A stretch of 64,000 bases of DNA from Sciurus carolinensis (taxonomy: Eukaryota; Chordata; Mammalia; Rodentia; Sciuridae). The notes under the pieces are model-generated. The model saw only the letters and a program-made list of their open reading frames with translations, was not told where the DNA came from and did no database searches. The DNA lies in contig NC_062214.1 in assembly GCF_902686445.1 (NCBI RefSeq), forward strand, positions 94,220,738 to 94,284,737, in the 5' to 3' direction. How positions within the stretch are numbered: the first letter of the stretch is position 1; every line of letters starts with the position of its first letter. A program made the position numbers and the translations under genes. Positions 31,740 to 44,224 of the stretch are shown one piece after another.

Positions 31740-32220
31740 AATAACCAGCTGCATAACTTATATTCTCATCTTGTACAGTTTGATTCATAGATTTGTAGGA
31801 CTACCAAATACTCTAACAACCATTTAGTAGCTATCTTTGTCTTTGTCTGAAGAGGGAACAGAAGATATAATGGTAAGAGGTTTGCAGAATGGATTGCAAC
31901 AGAACTGATGCAAGAACCAACAGAGTACTTATTTTTCATGGCTTTGGCTATCTCAGATGTCACCTTTTGTGGTACGCTTAATGTGCAAGTGTAGTTGAGA
32001 AAGTGCAAGTGTAATGTGCAAGTGTAATGTAGTTGGGAACGTTTTCTACTTTGCTCTGAAGTCCATACAAAACGAGGCAGGTATTATGATAAGTAAGTCC
32101 AGAAATCAATGTTAGCCTTAATAATGGCTAACAATGGAGGGAAATGGTTTTTAACGTAGTCTTGAATTTTCTTCTAGTTGATTTTAGGGCATTATATTGG
32201 TTTAGTTTATAATACCCCAG
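31740..32220. other. Unique sequence with small tandem repeat
   Basis: No repeat family recognised. At 31981-32032 the unit GTGCAAGTGTA occurs three times with short spacers. Confidence 0.5.
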
Positions 32221-32224
32221 AGTC

Positions 32225-32427
32225 CCTCCCTAAATAATGTAGACCCTGCCAACCTCTCTGAGCTCTTCTGCAATTTTCATCCTTGTTCACCATGGTCCAG
32301 GTCTCCTGTTCTGACCCTGGAATATGCCATGATTATTCCTACTGACAAACCTTTGCACTTTCCTTCTCTTTGCCTGGAACTCTCCTTTGTCCATATCCTC
32401 ACAAGACTGGGTCCTTCTTACCCTTAT
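32225..32427 (+). repeat. L2 fragment, part 1
   Basis: Sense L2 with 'CTTTGCACTTTCCTTCTCTTTGCCTGGAAC' and 'CATATCCTCACAAGACTGGGTCC'. Continues at about 32790 after an inserted antisense L1. Confidence 0.65.
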
Positions 32428-32792
32428 TATTTTAAATGGATTTTATTTATTTATTGAACAGTTTTAAGTTCACAGCAAAGTTTAGTGGAAAGTACAAAGA
32501 ATTACCATTTATCTTGTTCACACACAGGTACAGCCTTCCCACTATCAACATCCCACCCTAGAGTGGTACATTTGTTACAAATAATTAACCTACCCTGAGA
32601 CATCATCATAACCCTAATTCCTAGGGCTTATTCTTGGTATGGTACATTCTAAGGGTTTTGATGGATGTATAATGGCCTGTATCCTCCATTGCAGCATCAT
32701 ACAGAGTAGTTTCACTGCCCTAAAATTTCTCTGTGCTCCATCTGTTCATCCTTCTCTTCCTCCAACCCCTGATTACTATTTAAATCTCTTTG
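32428..32792 (-). mobile_element. Ancient L1 (L1M) 3' UTR, antisense, inside L2
   Basis: Diagnostic antisense L1M 3' UTR: 'CAGCCTTCCCACTATCAACATCCCACCCTAGAGTGGTACATTTGTTAC' and 'CATCATACAGAGTAGTTTCACTGCCCTAAAATTTCTCTGTGCTCC'. It splits the L2 and is therefore the younger of the two. Confidence 0.8.
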
Positions 32793-33050
32793 TGTTGCCT
32801 TCTCAGAGAAGCCCATCCTCAACAGTCTAGCTAAAATAGCAATCTCTCTTAGCCCTGGACATTCTGTACCCCTTATTTTCTTCCATTTTCTAATACCTAG
32901 AATTAGCATGTCGATTTGACTATATGGTTTTTTCTTACTCTGTCCATTATTAGATTCCTGAGTAGAATATATTGGCCACTGCCCCACACCTTGACTCATG
33001 TGTCTGGTTTATGTAAGTTCTTAACAAATATTTGTGGAGTGTATGAATCT
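32793..33050 (+). repeat. L2 fragment, part 2
   Basis: Resumes with 'TGTTGCCTTCTCAGAGAAGCCC' and runs through 'GTTCTTAACAAATATTTGTGGAGTG', the L2 3' end. Confidence 0.65.
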
Positions 33051-33059
33051 AGTGCATTT

Positions 33060-33230
33060 GGAAAGGAAGATAATCACATTCATAAAACGATCTAGTAAGT
33101 GCCAGCATAAAGCTTGCTGCTATGACAACCAGGTGACAGCCTGTCTAATTCAGACCTGGAGAATCAAGGAAGCTTTCCCAGAGAAAAGTCTACTCAGATG
33201 AAGAATTGAGTATAGGGGAGTTGGCCTGGG
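33060..33230 (-). repeat. L2 fragment, tentative
   Basis: 'ATCAAGGAAGCTTTCCCAGAGAAAAG' and 'GATGAAGAATTGAGTATAGG' resemble an antisense L2 internal part. Weak. Confidence 0.35.
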
Positions 33231-35289
33231 AGTGGATGCTATCAGCACCCCACCCACATCATCTTGGCATTCACCATCACTGTGCCTCCAACTGAGCTCT
33301 TTCTACTTGTCTGCAGGCCTTTTCTTGCTGGCAGACAGAAAGTACTGGGGAGTTAAGTTACCTCCCCAAAGCAGCCCACAGCCAATGACTACTGGGAGCA
33401 AGTAGATAAGTACCCCAGCTTCTTTGCTTCTCTCTGAGACCCCCCAGAGGGATGGAGCCTCAGTTGGTCACAATGTGAACCTGTTCAGTGGTCACCCATC
33501 ATTGGCTTCCTTCTCTTCCCTGCCTCACATCCATACCCCCTGCATGGGCTTTCTGACATCACCTCTGAAACCTTTGTTTCAGGTTCTACAACTTTGGGCA
33601 TCTGGTAAAGAAAAAAAGAGCAAGATCATTCTCGACAAAGACAACAGCTTTTATATAAACCAAGTCTTGTTTAGAGTATAAGAAATTAATTTTGGATTAG
33701 TTGTGATCTGAATATTAGGAAATGGCAGGAAATGAGGTTGAAAAAATATCAGACTGGCTCGTTTGTCTCTTGTACGGCTTTTCCCAGAAATAGTGGTGGT
33801 AGATCTGTACCATTCTATCTGCAGTTCTCTGTATGTGAACAAGAATATATGTATGTATGTATTATGGGTTTTCATCAATGCTGAAATCTGCAGTTCTGGA
33901 ATACAGCAAAAGTACCTGGCTTATGCTGGGAATTATACCCATACTCTTATTCATCTTTGGATCACCTCATCAAATGTACTAATTAGAAACAGCAGTAATA
34001 TGGGCAAATCAGTTTTGTACGTGAAGTCAAAATGAGAAAAGAAAATCAGCCAACATAAAATAATTGGTACCTTGATCTGAATAAAGACCTGAACAGCTTG
34101 TCAGGAATAACATGGCCTGTGCCTTGGCCTTCCCCTGCTGCCTGGCAGATCTGGTGGCAAGAAGCTATCTGTGGCTTCCAAAGTGCTTTTGGTCCCCACG
34201 TCCCTGACCTCATGCCTTTTTCAAAGGGGAATCTTCAGAGAAACCCACGCTACATTTAACTTCAGGAGCTCTCTCGTGGGCTTGTGTCTAACCAGACACA
34301 GCCGATCTGAATATTTCCTGCATGCTAAGCAGACCATTGTCAGCCGCTTCCTCTAGGCTAGATTGTTATAAATGCTGTTTATGATCCTGCTATGACAACT
34401 GTGAAGGACATGGCAAAGAATTTATCACAGGATTATTCATCCACCAGCAGAATACCTAATAAGATTCTAAATGACCCAAGATGATAATAAGATCTAGCTT
34501 GTAGCAATAAGGTATTAATAAACTGCTTTTTTCAATAAGGGAGAATCCTGGCATCATTACCCTGACATATTTGTTTTGCTTATATTTTGCGAACAAAGTA
34601 GGGCTGCTGGATTGAATAGTAAATTTATAAAAACCTCTGATGTATGAAAAATACAACCCACATGAAGTGGAACCCATAGGTTAAAGTCAAGAGCACAGTG
34701 TTTGCCTATGACATCCAAATGCCTGACTCCCAAGCCATCGATTCTAATTGTTCCATGCCATTTGCCTTTGTATTTAAAAATTATATAAGAATAATATATC
34801 GCCTGCTGTTGACCACAAGGCCATAATTCAAATGAAGAAATTTAGTAAAATCATAAACCAAGAAAGTGCAGCGTGGATGAATAATGGATGAAGTGAGAAC
34901 GCTGAATTCAAAATGAAATCTGGGATTCTGCTGCATGTCCCTGTTTTGGAAATAAAACTATTCAGTATTAAGTTAACAAAAAAAATGGATCCCATTCATT
35001 GTCACTTAACTAGTCCTAGCAAGGGAAAGTGCTACAGATTCAAGAACCTGCTGTTAGTAATTTTTCAAATAGCAGAATCTAGAAAATTGACTCTTTCCTT
35101 GGAGGTGTAAGTCCACCCTGCGTTGGTTTTGCCTTTCTGACTCACAGTTTCTTCTGCAGCAGCACTGTGCAGGGACAAGATCCAAAAAAGCTCAACATGC
35201 TTTTACTTACTTTCTAGAAGGATAATTTTGTGCCTCAGAAGGTGTTTTCTGGTGAATTAAATATATCAGAGCAAATATCAGTACTGAAG
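33231..35289. other. Unique sequence, nothing recognised
   Basis: No repeat family and no supported exon recognised over about 2 kb. Frames at 33424-33681 and 33763-34035 lack known domains. Confidence 0.4.
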
Positions 35290-36185
35290 TTAGCAATGTA
35301 ATTTTTTTTATGAGATCTAATGAACACATAATAAAATGCACAATTCCTAAGTATATACAGTTTGAAGGGTTTTAACAAATCAATTTCTGTGAAGCCACCA
35401 TACAAAACAAGTTATGGAACATTTTCATCTTCTAGAAAGTTTCCTTGTGTGCCATTCCTGTTGGCATCCTCCATTCCCCAGTCCCAGCAACCATTGTTCT
35501 GACTTCTGCTCCTGGATTTGCTTGCTGAACTTCAGACAAATGGAAACATGCAGTGCACTCTTTTGTGTCTGCCTTTTCTTACTCAACACCATATTTCTGA
35601 GGGTCGTTCATGTTGGTGTGTGTGTTATTCATTCCTTTTTGCTGCTGTATGGATATATCACACTGAGTTTATCCATCCTTTTGTTGATGCACATGTGGTT
35701 GTTCCCAGTTTGGGGCCATTATGAATAAAGTTGCTGTAAACATGTACCAATATTTTGTTAACTCTAAGTGGATCATGACCTAGATAAAGATGCTAAAAGC
35801 ATAAAACTGCTAGGAGAAAATAGAGAAAAATTTTCATAACCCTAGGGATAAACAAAATTTCCTAGATAAGACACCAAAAACATAAAATGTAAAATAAATA
35901 AGAGATAAATGAGACTTCATCAAAATAAAGAGCTTTTGCTCTTTGTATATGAGTCTTTTAGTGAACCCATTTTTATTTGTCTCAAGCACCTAAGAGTGAA
36001 CTTTCTAGGTCACAAGGTAGTTGTTTAAGAAACAGTCAATAGTTCTCCAATGTGTTGCTCCATCTTATACTTCCACGAGCAGTTTGAGAGTGTTCCAGAT
36101 ACACTATGTCCTTGTCAACACTAAGTGTTGTACATTTCTCTTGGCCATTCTGGTAGGTTCAAACAGGCAGCTCATTGTGGTTTTT
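35290..36185 (-). mobile_element. Ancient L1 (L1M) 3' end, antisense, with opposed fragment
   Basis: Antisense L1M 3' UTR (35290-35760: 'GTTATGGAACATTTTCATC', 'CTGGATTTGCTTGCTGAACTTC', 'GCCATTATGAATAAAGTTGC'), resuming at about 35950-36185 ('CTAGGTCACAAGGTAG', 'TGCTCCATCTTATACTTCC'). Between them lies a sense L1 ORF2 fragment. Confidence 0.75.
35763..35945 (+). mobile_element. L1M ORF2 fragment, sense
   Basis: Sense sequence from L1 ORF2 ('CTGCTAGGAGAAAATAGAG', 'TCATAACCCTAGGGATAAAC', 'GAGACTTCATCAAAATAAAG') facing the surrounding antisense L1M. Either an insertion or a rearranged junction. Confidence 0.65.
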
Positions 36186-37799
36186 AATTATCAATTATAA
36201 AAAAAAAATAACCAAACAGATAGACTGGTAACTGATTGGATTTCACAATTCCCAAATATCCTTTTGTGTAAAGTTCACAAATTAAACATTTAAGGCAGGG
36301 TTTTCCGATCACTGCATTTTAGACTGCCTGCCTGTTCAGATTGGCTAGGATCTCATTCCTATAGCAGCTCCTTTGTCCACTTCTTAGTCATAACTCTTGT
36401 AAAAGAAGATTTAACATATTTAATTGAGCATTCCATCTGATTGGTCTAAAAGTCACACAATAAAATAATCCAAACTGTAGGGGACATGACATAATTTATA
36501 AAGAATATTATTTTATGTATTAGAGAGTTGAAAGGATCCTAAAACTGTCTTTCTGTTTAAAAAGTAGACTGTCCAAAACTCACCCTAGGGCATGGATGGA
36601 GATGATAGCCTGGTGGACATGTATACTAGACCTTCTCAACAAATTTAGTTTGGGAACTACATTTTTAAAGAAGAAATAATCAAATTGTTGCCTGACGCAT
36701 ATAGGTTATGGCATTTACCATAAGAATCTCTTGACAAATAAAAATCAGGATTTTAACTTCTCTTAAACATGAATTTATACATTTTCAGTCCACTGTGTGG
36801 GACCTACTTGTACACCGAATGGAAACTACTAAGTTGTAACTGGAGTCCCTATATTCCTTCTTTCTGTTACTCATGGGCCATATGAAAATGGCATTCCATT
36901 CCAGGATGGATATCCTCAGGGTTCTTTAGGATAGAACTTCACATTACTCATCTTCAAAGAGCTGCTTTGGTATGGTGCATCAGAAAACCAGATGGCTCCA
37001 AGTGTCTGATGACTACACTATCCCCTACTGAGAAAAATAGCCAAAGGCTGTGTGCTGAACATTGTTTGCCTTGCCACACAGGTCCTTGCAGCCCTGGCCC
37101 CAGTTGATGGCCTAGAAATTGCTACAATCACAAAGGCACTTAGCTATAGGCTTAGCATAATAAAAAATGATGATAAAGGTGACAATAACAACAGACACTG
37201 CTTAAACACATCCCAGCAACTCTGTGGTCTGCAGCTTTATACTTTGGTTAGGAAAACAACACATAGGATATGTAATAACCTTCACCGTCATGTTTGGTTT
37301 GCTGTACTTTGCCACTAGGGGGTAGCAGCATTGCTATTGTTTTAGCCTAACTCAATGCAAATTTTGTTTACAGTTCTTAATCTTTCTAGGTGTATTTCCC
37401 CCCCCCCCCATTTAGAATGGATGTAAGTGATCTTCCAGTGATTTTTAGAAAGTAATTTAATAATTTAAGAGATGAACCTGGTGTCTCATAAATGCTGCAG
37501 AAGTACAGTGACATAATTTTCTTTTTCCTTTCAATCCATTATTTTGTCTTCATTAATTATTCTATTTGTAATAGTTTTGCTTATTAAAAGAAGTGTCTAC
37601 TGTCAGTAATAAATAATTAGCACATTCCTTCTGTGCTTTGCAATTGCCTATAGCACTTACTTTTCAACATCTATATAGGCAGGTGTTATATTTGGGAATT
37701 CTTAGAGGGAGAGGATGTGTATTTTGTGTACTGGGGAACATGGCAAAGAAGCTACTCTGACCCCAAGGATCTTTAAAGTCTGGTTATGTAAATGAAATG
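36186..37799. other. Unique sequence, nothing recognised
   Basis: Contains a short C run at 37400-37410 and A-rich patches. The sense frame 37052-37318 shows no recognisable domain. Confidence 0.4.
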
Positions 37800-38170
37800 T
37801 GTGCATATTAACTGGACTGAGGATTCTAAAATAGGAGTGCTACAAATCTCCCACCGTTTTGGAGAATTTATCAGTTTCTCCTTGTAATTTGGTTAAATTT
37901 TTTGCTTTATAGAGTTTGAAGTAATGTTCTTTGGTTCATTCAATCTCATGATTATTATATCTCCCTGGTGAATCAGTCCTTTTATTTCTCATAAACTAAT
38001 GGCCCCTTCTTAACTCCTAATAAGAGTTCGTCCCCTTAATTTTTTTTTTTTTTTTTTTTTTTGATCTTAGTATTTTAAAACTTTCTTTGGATTTGTATTT
38101 GATTGATATATCTATTCCTCATTTTACCCTTCCAAATTTTTGGGTCATTATATTTCATGTATATCTCTTC
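37800..38170 (-). mobile_element. Ancient L1/HAL1-like fragment, antisense
   Basis: The order 'AATCTCCCACCGTTTTGGAG', 'ATCTCCCTGGTGAATCAGTCC', 'TTTGGGTCATTATATTTCATG' resembles the antisense endonuclease region of an old L1 or HAL1. Contains a T run at 38039-38062. Confidence 0.4.
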
Positions 38171-38234
38171 CAGTAAGTGTATAAATGGATTATTAAAAAC
38201 TTAAGAATGACAGCCACCACAATACAAAGAGCTT

Positions 38235-39026
38235 CACAGAGACTGTGCCCGGCAAGAGAGAGCCCAACGGGCACTGGGCGACTCTACCTCACTGAGGAAA
38301 AACAACTAAACATGGGCAAAGGAGATCCTAAGAAGCGGAGGGGCAAAACGTCATCCTACACATTCTTTGTGCAAACTTCCCGGAGGAGCACAAGAAGAAG
38401 CTCCAGATGCTTCAGTCAACTCCTCAGAGTTTCTAAGTGCTCAGAGAGGGGGAAGACCATGTCTGCTAAAGAGAAAGGAAAAACTGAAGACACGGCAAAG
38501 GCGGACAAGGCTCGTGACCAAAGAGAAATGAGAACCTATATCCCTCCTAAAGGGGAAACGAAAAAGAAGGTCAAGGGTCCCAATGCACCCAAGAGGCCTG
38601 CGTCGGCCTTCTTCTGTTTCGAGTATCGCCCCCAAATCAAAGGGGAACATCCTGGTCTGTCCATTGGTGGTGTTGCAAAGAAACTGGGAGAGATGTGGGA
38701 TGACATTGCTGCAGAGGACAAGTAGCCTTAGGAAAAGAAAGCTGCAAATGGAAGGAAGAATACAAAGAGGAAATCGCTGCCCTCCGAGTAGAGGAAAATC
38801 TGATGCAGCAAAAAAGGGAGTTGTCAAGACTTACAAAGCAAGAAAAAGAAGGAAGAGGGGGAAGAGAAGGAAGATGAAGAGGATGAAGATAAAAAAATTG
38901 GTTCAGGTGGCAGGTTTTGTTTTGTTTTGTTTTTTATCTATAAAGCATTTAACACCCCTGTATGCAACTCACTCCTTTTAAAGAGGAAAAAAATTGAATG
39001 TAAGGCTATGTAAGATTTGTTTTGTT
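38235..39026 (+). pseudogene. HMGB1 (pseudogene): HMGB1 processed pseudogene
   Basis: Intronless copy of HMGB1, a DNA-bending chromatin protein with two HMG boxes and an acidic tail. A 5' UTR-like piece precedes ATG at 38312-38314. The translation starts [20 protein letters not shown] (box A) and later shows [20 protein letters not shown] (linker and box B). Box A is frameshifted near 38380-38440. CAG became TAG at 38723-38725 (after AAEDK), and further frame changes follow before a shortened acidic-tail region near 38860-38900. The 3' UTR is recognised by ATCTATAAAGCATTTAACACC and stops abruptly near 39024 with no poly(A) tail, where an antisense L1 begins. Made by L1 machinery; not translatable as HMGB1. 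Confidence 0.92.
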
Positions 39027-39029
39027 AAT

Positions 39030-42000
39030 TGCCTGTAATCTTTTTCTGTGAAGTGTCTGTCCAGTTCCTTGGCCCATTTATTGATTGGATTCTTTGTATT
39101 TTTGGTGTAAAGTTTGTTAAGTTCTTTATGAATCTTGGAGATAAGTGCTCTATCTGAAGTACATGTGGAAACGATTTTCTCCCACTCTGTAGACTTTCTT
39201 TTCACATTGTTGATTGTATCCTTTGCTGAGAAAAACCTTTTTAGTTTGAATCTATCCCATTTATTGATCCTTGTTTTTATTTTTTTTTTGTGTCCTTTAG
39301 GAGTCTTGTTAAGGTCCTAAGCCACCATGATGAAGATTTGGGCCAACTTTTTCTTCTATTTGGTGAAGAATCTGTGGTCTAATTCCTATGTCCTTGATCC
39401 ACTTTGAGTTGAGTTTTGTGCAGGGTAAGAGATAAGAGTTTAATTTCATTTTACTACATATGGATTTCCAGTTTTGCCAGCACCATTTTTTGAACAGGCT
39501 ATCTTTTCTCCATTGTACGTTCTTGACTCCTTTGTCTAGTATGAGGTAAATGTATTTATGTGGATTTGTCTCTGTGTCTTCTATTCTTTACCATTGGTCT
39601 GCCTGTCTATTTTGGTACCAATACCATGCTGTTTTTGTTACTATTATTCTATAGCATAGTTTAAGGTCTGGTATTGTGATACTCCTGCTTTACTCTTCCT
39701 GCTCAGGATTGCTTTCGCTATTCCAGGTCTCTTATTCTTCCAGATGAATTTCATGATTGCTTTCTCTATTTTTATGAGGAACGTCATTGGGATTTTAATT
39801 AGAATTGCATTGAATCTGTATAGTGCCTTTGGTAGTATGGTCATTTTGACAATATTAATTCTGCCTATCCAAGAAGATGGGAGATCTTTCCATCTTCTAA
39901 GTTTTTCTTTAATGTCTTTCTTTAGTGTTCTGTAGTTTTCATTGTAGAGGTCTTTCACCTCTTGTTATATTAATTCCCAAGTATTTTATTTTTTTGACGC
40001 TATAGTGAATGAAGCGGTTTTCCTAATTTCTCTTTCAGTGTATACATCGCTTATGAATAGGAATGCATTAGATTTGTGTGGGTTGATTTTATATCTTGTT
40101 ACTTTGCTGAATTCATTTATTAGTTCTAGAAGTTTTCTGGTGGAATTTTTTGAATTCTGTCTATATAGAATCATGTCATTGGCAAATAGTGATAGCTTGA
40201 GTTCTTTTTTTCCTATTTGTATCCCTTTAATTTCTTTGATCTGTCTGATTGCTCTGGCTAGTGTTTCCAGGATGGTGTTGTGAGTAGAAGTGGTAAAAGA
40301 GGGCATCCTTGTCTTGTTCTAGTTTTTAGGGGGAATACTTTCAGTTCTTCTCCATTTAGATTGATCTTGGCTATGGGCTTAGTATAGATAGCCTTTATAA
40401 TGTTGAGGTATGTTCCTTCTATCCCTACTTTTTCTTGTGTTTTGAGCATGAAAGGATGCTGTATTTTATCAAACACTTTCTCAGCATCTATTGAAATAAT
40501 CATATGATTCTTTAAGTCTATTAATGTGATGAATTACCTTTATTGGTTTTCAGATGTTGAACCAACCTTGCATCCCTGGGATAAACCCCACTTGATCATG
40601 GTGCACTATCTTTTTAATATGTTTTTGTATGCGATTTGCCAGAATTTTGTTAAGGATTTTTACATCTATGTTCATCAGGGATATTGGTCTAAGTTTTGTT
40701 TCCCTGATGCATCTTTGTCTTGTTTTGGTATCAAAGTGATACTAGCTTCATAGAATGAGTTTGGAAGAATTCCCTCCTTTTTTATTTCATGGAATACTTT
40801 GAGGAGTATTGGTATTAGTTCTCTTTTAAAGGTCTCGTAGAACTCGACCGAGAATTCATCTGGTCCCAGGCTTTTCTTGGTTGGTAGGCTTTTGATGGCT
40901 TCTTCTATTTCAGTGCTTGAAATTGATCTGTTTATGTATGTCTTCCTAATTCAGTTTGGGAGGATCATATGTCTCCAAAAATTTGTCAAAGTCTTTGATA
41001 TTTTCTATTTTGTTGGAGTATAGATTTTCAAAATAGCTTCTAATTATGTTTTGTATTTCAATAGTGTCTGTTGTGACAGTTCCTTTTTCATTCGGAATTT
41101 TAGTAATTTGAGTTTTCTCTCTCCTTCTTTGTTAGTGTGGCTAAGGGCTTATCAATTTTGTTTATTTTTTCAAAGAATGACCTTTTTATTTTGTCAATTT
41201 TTTTCAGTTGTTTCTTTTGTTTCAATTTCATTTTTTTCAGCTTTGATTTTAATTATTTCCTGTTTTCTACTATGTTTGGTGTTGATCTGTTCTTTTTCTA
41301 GGGCTTTTAGCTATAATGTTAGGTTGTTTATTTGTTGACTTTTTCTTCTTTTATTGAAAGTGCTCCATGTAATGAATTTTCCTCTTAGTACTGCTTTCAG
41401 AGTGTCCCAGAGATTTTGATATATTGTATCTTTGTTCTCATTTACCTCTAAGAATTTTTTTATTTCCCCCCTGATGTCTTCTGTTATCATTTCATCATTC
41501 AATAGCATATTATTTTAATCTCCAGGTGTTGGAGTAGTTTCTGTTTTTTATTTTGTCATTGATTTCTAATTCCATTCCATTATGCTCTGATAGAATACAA
41601 GGTAGTATCTCTTTTTGTATTTGCTAAGAGTAACTTTGTGGCATAACATATGGTCTATTTTAGAGGAAGATCCATGTGCTGCTGAGAAGAAAGTGTATTC
41701 ACTCATTGATGGATGAAATATTCTATATATGTCCATTAAGTCTAAATTATTGATTGTGTTATTGAGATCTATGGTTTCTTTGTTCAAATTTTTTGTTTGA
41801 AAGATCTGTCGAGTGGTGAGAGAGGTGTGCTAAAGTCACCTAGTATTATTGTGTTGTGGTCTATTTGGTTCTTGGAATTGAGAAGGATTTGTTTAACATA
41901 CATGGATGAGCCATTGTTTGGGACATAAATATTTATGATTGTTATGTCTTGCTGATTTATGGTTCCCTTAAGCAGTATGTAATGTCCTTCTTTATTCCTT

Positions 42001-42272
42001 GTGACTAACTTTGGCTTGAAGTCCATTTTATCTAATATGAGGATGGATTGGATATCCCCACTTTTTTACTGAGTCCATGTGCATGGTATGTTTTTTCCCA
42101 TCCTTTCACCTTTAGTCTGTGGATAACTTTTTCTATGAGATGAGTCTCTTTCAGGTAGCATATTGTTGGATACTTCTTTTTAATCCAATCTGCCAGTCTG
42201 TCTTTTGATTGATGCGTTCAGGCCATTAACATTCAGGGTTATTACTGAGATATGATTTGTATTCCCGGTCAT
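39030..42272 (-). pseudogene. L1 ORF2 remnant, many lesions
   Basis: Starts at MTGNTNHI (42272). The endonuclease keeps the KETHL form of the catalytic Glu motif (unlike the D in the younger copy). Fragments in several frames cover the endonuclease (41566-42026), the middle region (41311-41508) and the reverse transcriptase (39644-40503). The FADD motif reads FAND (near 40180), so the catalytic centre is altered as well as the frame being broken many times. The C-terminus is missing. Confidence 0.85.
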
Positions 42273-42329
42273 TTTGGCTTATTTTTGGTTTTCAACTTGA
42301 CTTGATTTCTCCTTTATTTGGCTATTCCT

Positions 42330-43324
42330 TTAGGGTAGTTCCTCCCTTTGCTGACTTACATTGTTGTTTTTCATTTCTTCCACGTGGAATATTTTACTGA
42401 GAATGTTCTGTAGTGCTGGCTTTCTATTTGTAAATTCTTTTACCTTTTGTTTATCATGGAAGGATTTTATTTTGTCATCAAATCTGAAGGCAAGTTTTGC
42501 TGAATATAAGATTCTTTGTTGGCATCCATTTTCTTTCAGAGCTTGAAAAATGCTGTTTCAGGCCCTTCTAACTTTTAGGGTCTGGGTTGAGAAATTTGCT
42601 GATATCTATATTGGTTTCCCCCTGAATAAGATTTTTTTCTCTTACAGCCTTTAAATTCTATCTTTATTTTGTATGTTAGGCATTTTCATTATAATGTGAC
42701 TTGGTGTGGGTCTTATAATTTCGTATATTTGGAGTCCTATAAGCCTCTTGTGTTTGATTTTCCATTTCATTCTTCAGATTTGGGAAATTTTCTGATATTA
42801 TTTCATTGAATAGATTGTTCATTCCTTTAGTTTGCTTCTCTGTGACTTCCTCAATCCCAATAATTCTTAAATTTGGTCTTTTGATAATATCCCTTAATTC
42901 TTGGAGATTCTGTTCATGATTTCTTACCATCTTCTCTGTTTAGTCAACTTTGTTTTCAAAATTAAATATTTTGTCTTCAATGTCTGAGGTTCTGTCTTCC
43001 AGGTGTTCGATTGGTTATGCTTTCTATGGAGTTTTTAATATGGTTTATTGTTTCCTTCATTTCAAGAATTTGTTTGTTTGTTTGTTTTCCAGAATCTCTA
43101 TGTCTTTATTGAAATGATCCTTTGCTTCCTGCATTTGCTCTTTTAACTGTTGATTGGTGTGATCATTCAATGCCTACATTTGCTCTCTTATCTCATTGTT
43201 TGCTTCCCTGATCATTTTAATTATGTACATTCTGAACTCCCTTTCTGACATTTCTTCTGTCATTGGATTTTATTGATGTAGCATCTAGGTTTGTTTGAGA
43301 CATTTTCTTCCCTTGTTTTCTCAT
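42330..43324 (-). pseudogene. L1 ORF1 remnant
   Basis: Begins at the same MRKQGK-type start as the intact copy and ends at the equivalent stop, but carries several stops and frameshifts. The longest open piece (42676-42930) covers the start of the RRM-like domain (NLRIIGIEEV). The coiled coil has one copy of the 11-residue unit found twice in the younger element (around 43165-43195). Confidence 0.85.
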
Positions 43325-43880
43325 ATTGCTCATGTATCTTCCCCTCTAGGAGTACAAATCTGAGATATTGCAGTTTCCCCCCTATAGACTTATAGTGTCC
43401 CTGCAGGTTTCCAATAACTCACCTCCTTGTCTTCAGTAACCTGAGGTCTTAGAGGAACCTGATAATGCAGTGACCCAAAAAGGATGCTGCCCCTCTAGGG
43501 ATGGTGGCCTCCAGATGGTTTATATTTCCTGCTAGTGAGTAGAGGCACCTCCACGTGTTGACAGATGATCAACCATAGGGACACTAGACTTTGGGCTGGG
43601 GCCCGACTGGTCTGGGCTTGAGTCTCTGGGCCTACATCCCCAGCGCAGAAGTCTTGCCCAGCAGCTCTGGTTCTGGAGGTTCAGTGGCATGGCCACAGTG
43701 TCAGGTTGGCCCTGGCGAGGACTTCATGGAGTATGGCATCACAATAGTGGGACTCTCCCAGTGGAGACTGAAGTCAGTGAGGCCCACTGCTGCTCTTGTT
43801 TGGATGTCCAGTTGCCCTCTAAAGCCTGTGTGCCCAAAGGCTTGGTTCCCAAGTTCTGGTTACTCCATTTTAATAAGATG

Positions 43881-44224
43881 AAATATTTTGTTAACAGTTA
43901 GCATTTTAACTTTGTAAATTAATCAGATGTCTCTAACAAACATTTAAAAACCAAGATATCAGATAAGTGTGTTGAACAGTATCTGCTATCTCTTTCCTGT
44001 TGAAGAAAAGTCCTGAAAGATGCTGAGCTTTCCAAAAGTCAAAACCAAAGAGCTACCATTAGCTGTCAAGAACAAGGCACATAGCGTGCAGCTGAGTTGA
44101 TGTGGGTGAGTTTCTGACGTTGTAAATGGCCAAAGTTGTCACGACTTTCCTAAGTTCAGTTTCCTTTTTCTCAAAGTGGACCATCATGGAGCAACTTGTG
44201 TCCTAACTCTCCTGCTGTTGGCTC
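43881..44224. other. Unique sequence, nothing recognised
   Basis: No repeat or coding pattern recognised. Confidence 0.35.

Larger units (their letters stand above)
39028..43880 (-). mobile_element. L1, antisense, missing its 3' end
   Basis: Related to the 16.6-23.25 kb element but more decayed. It includes a 5' UTR of a different, less CpG-rich type (about 43325-43880), ORF1 and ORF2 remnants, and stops at L1 sequence equivalent to about 17450, so the last ~0.8 kb (knuckle region, 3' UTR, poly(A) tail) is absent. The broken end abuts the HMGB1 pseudogene. No target-site duplication can be assigned. Confidence 0.88.

Noticed and set aside
38312..38725. HMGB1 as a working retrogene
   Set aside because: Box A is frameshifted and an in-frame stop truncates the protein in box B; the acidic tail is shortened and out of frame.
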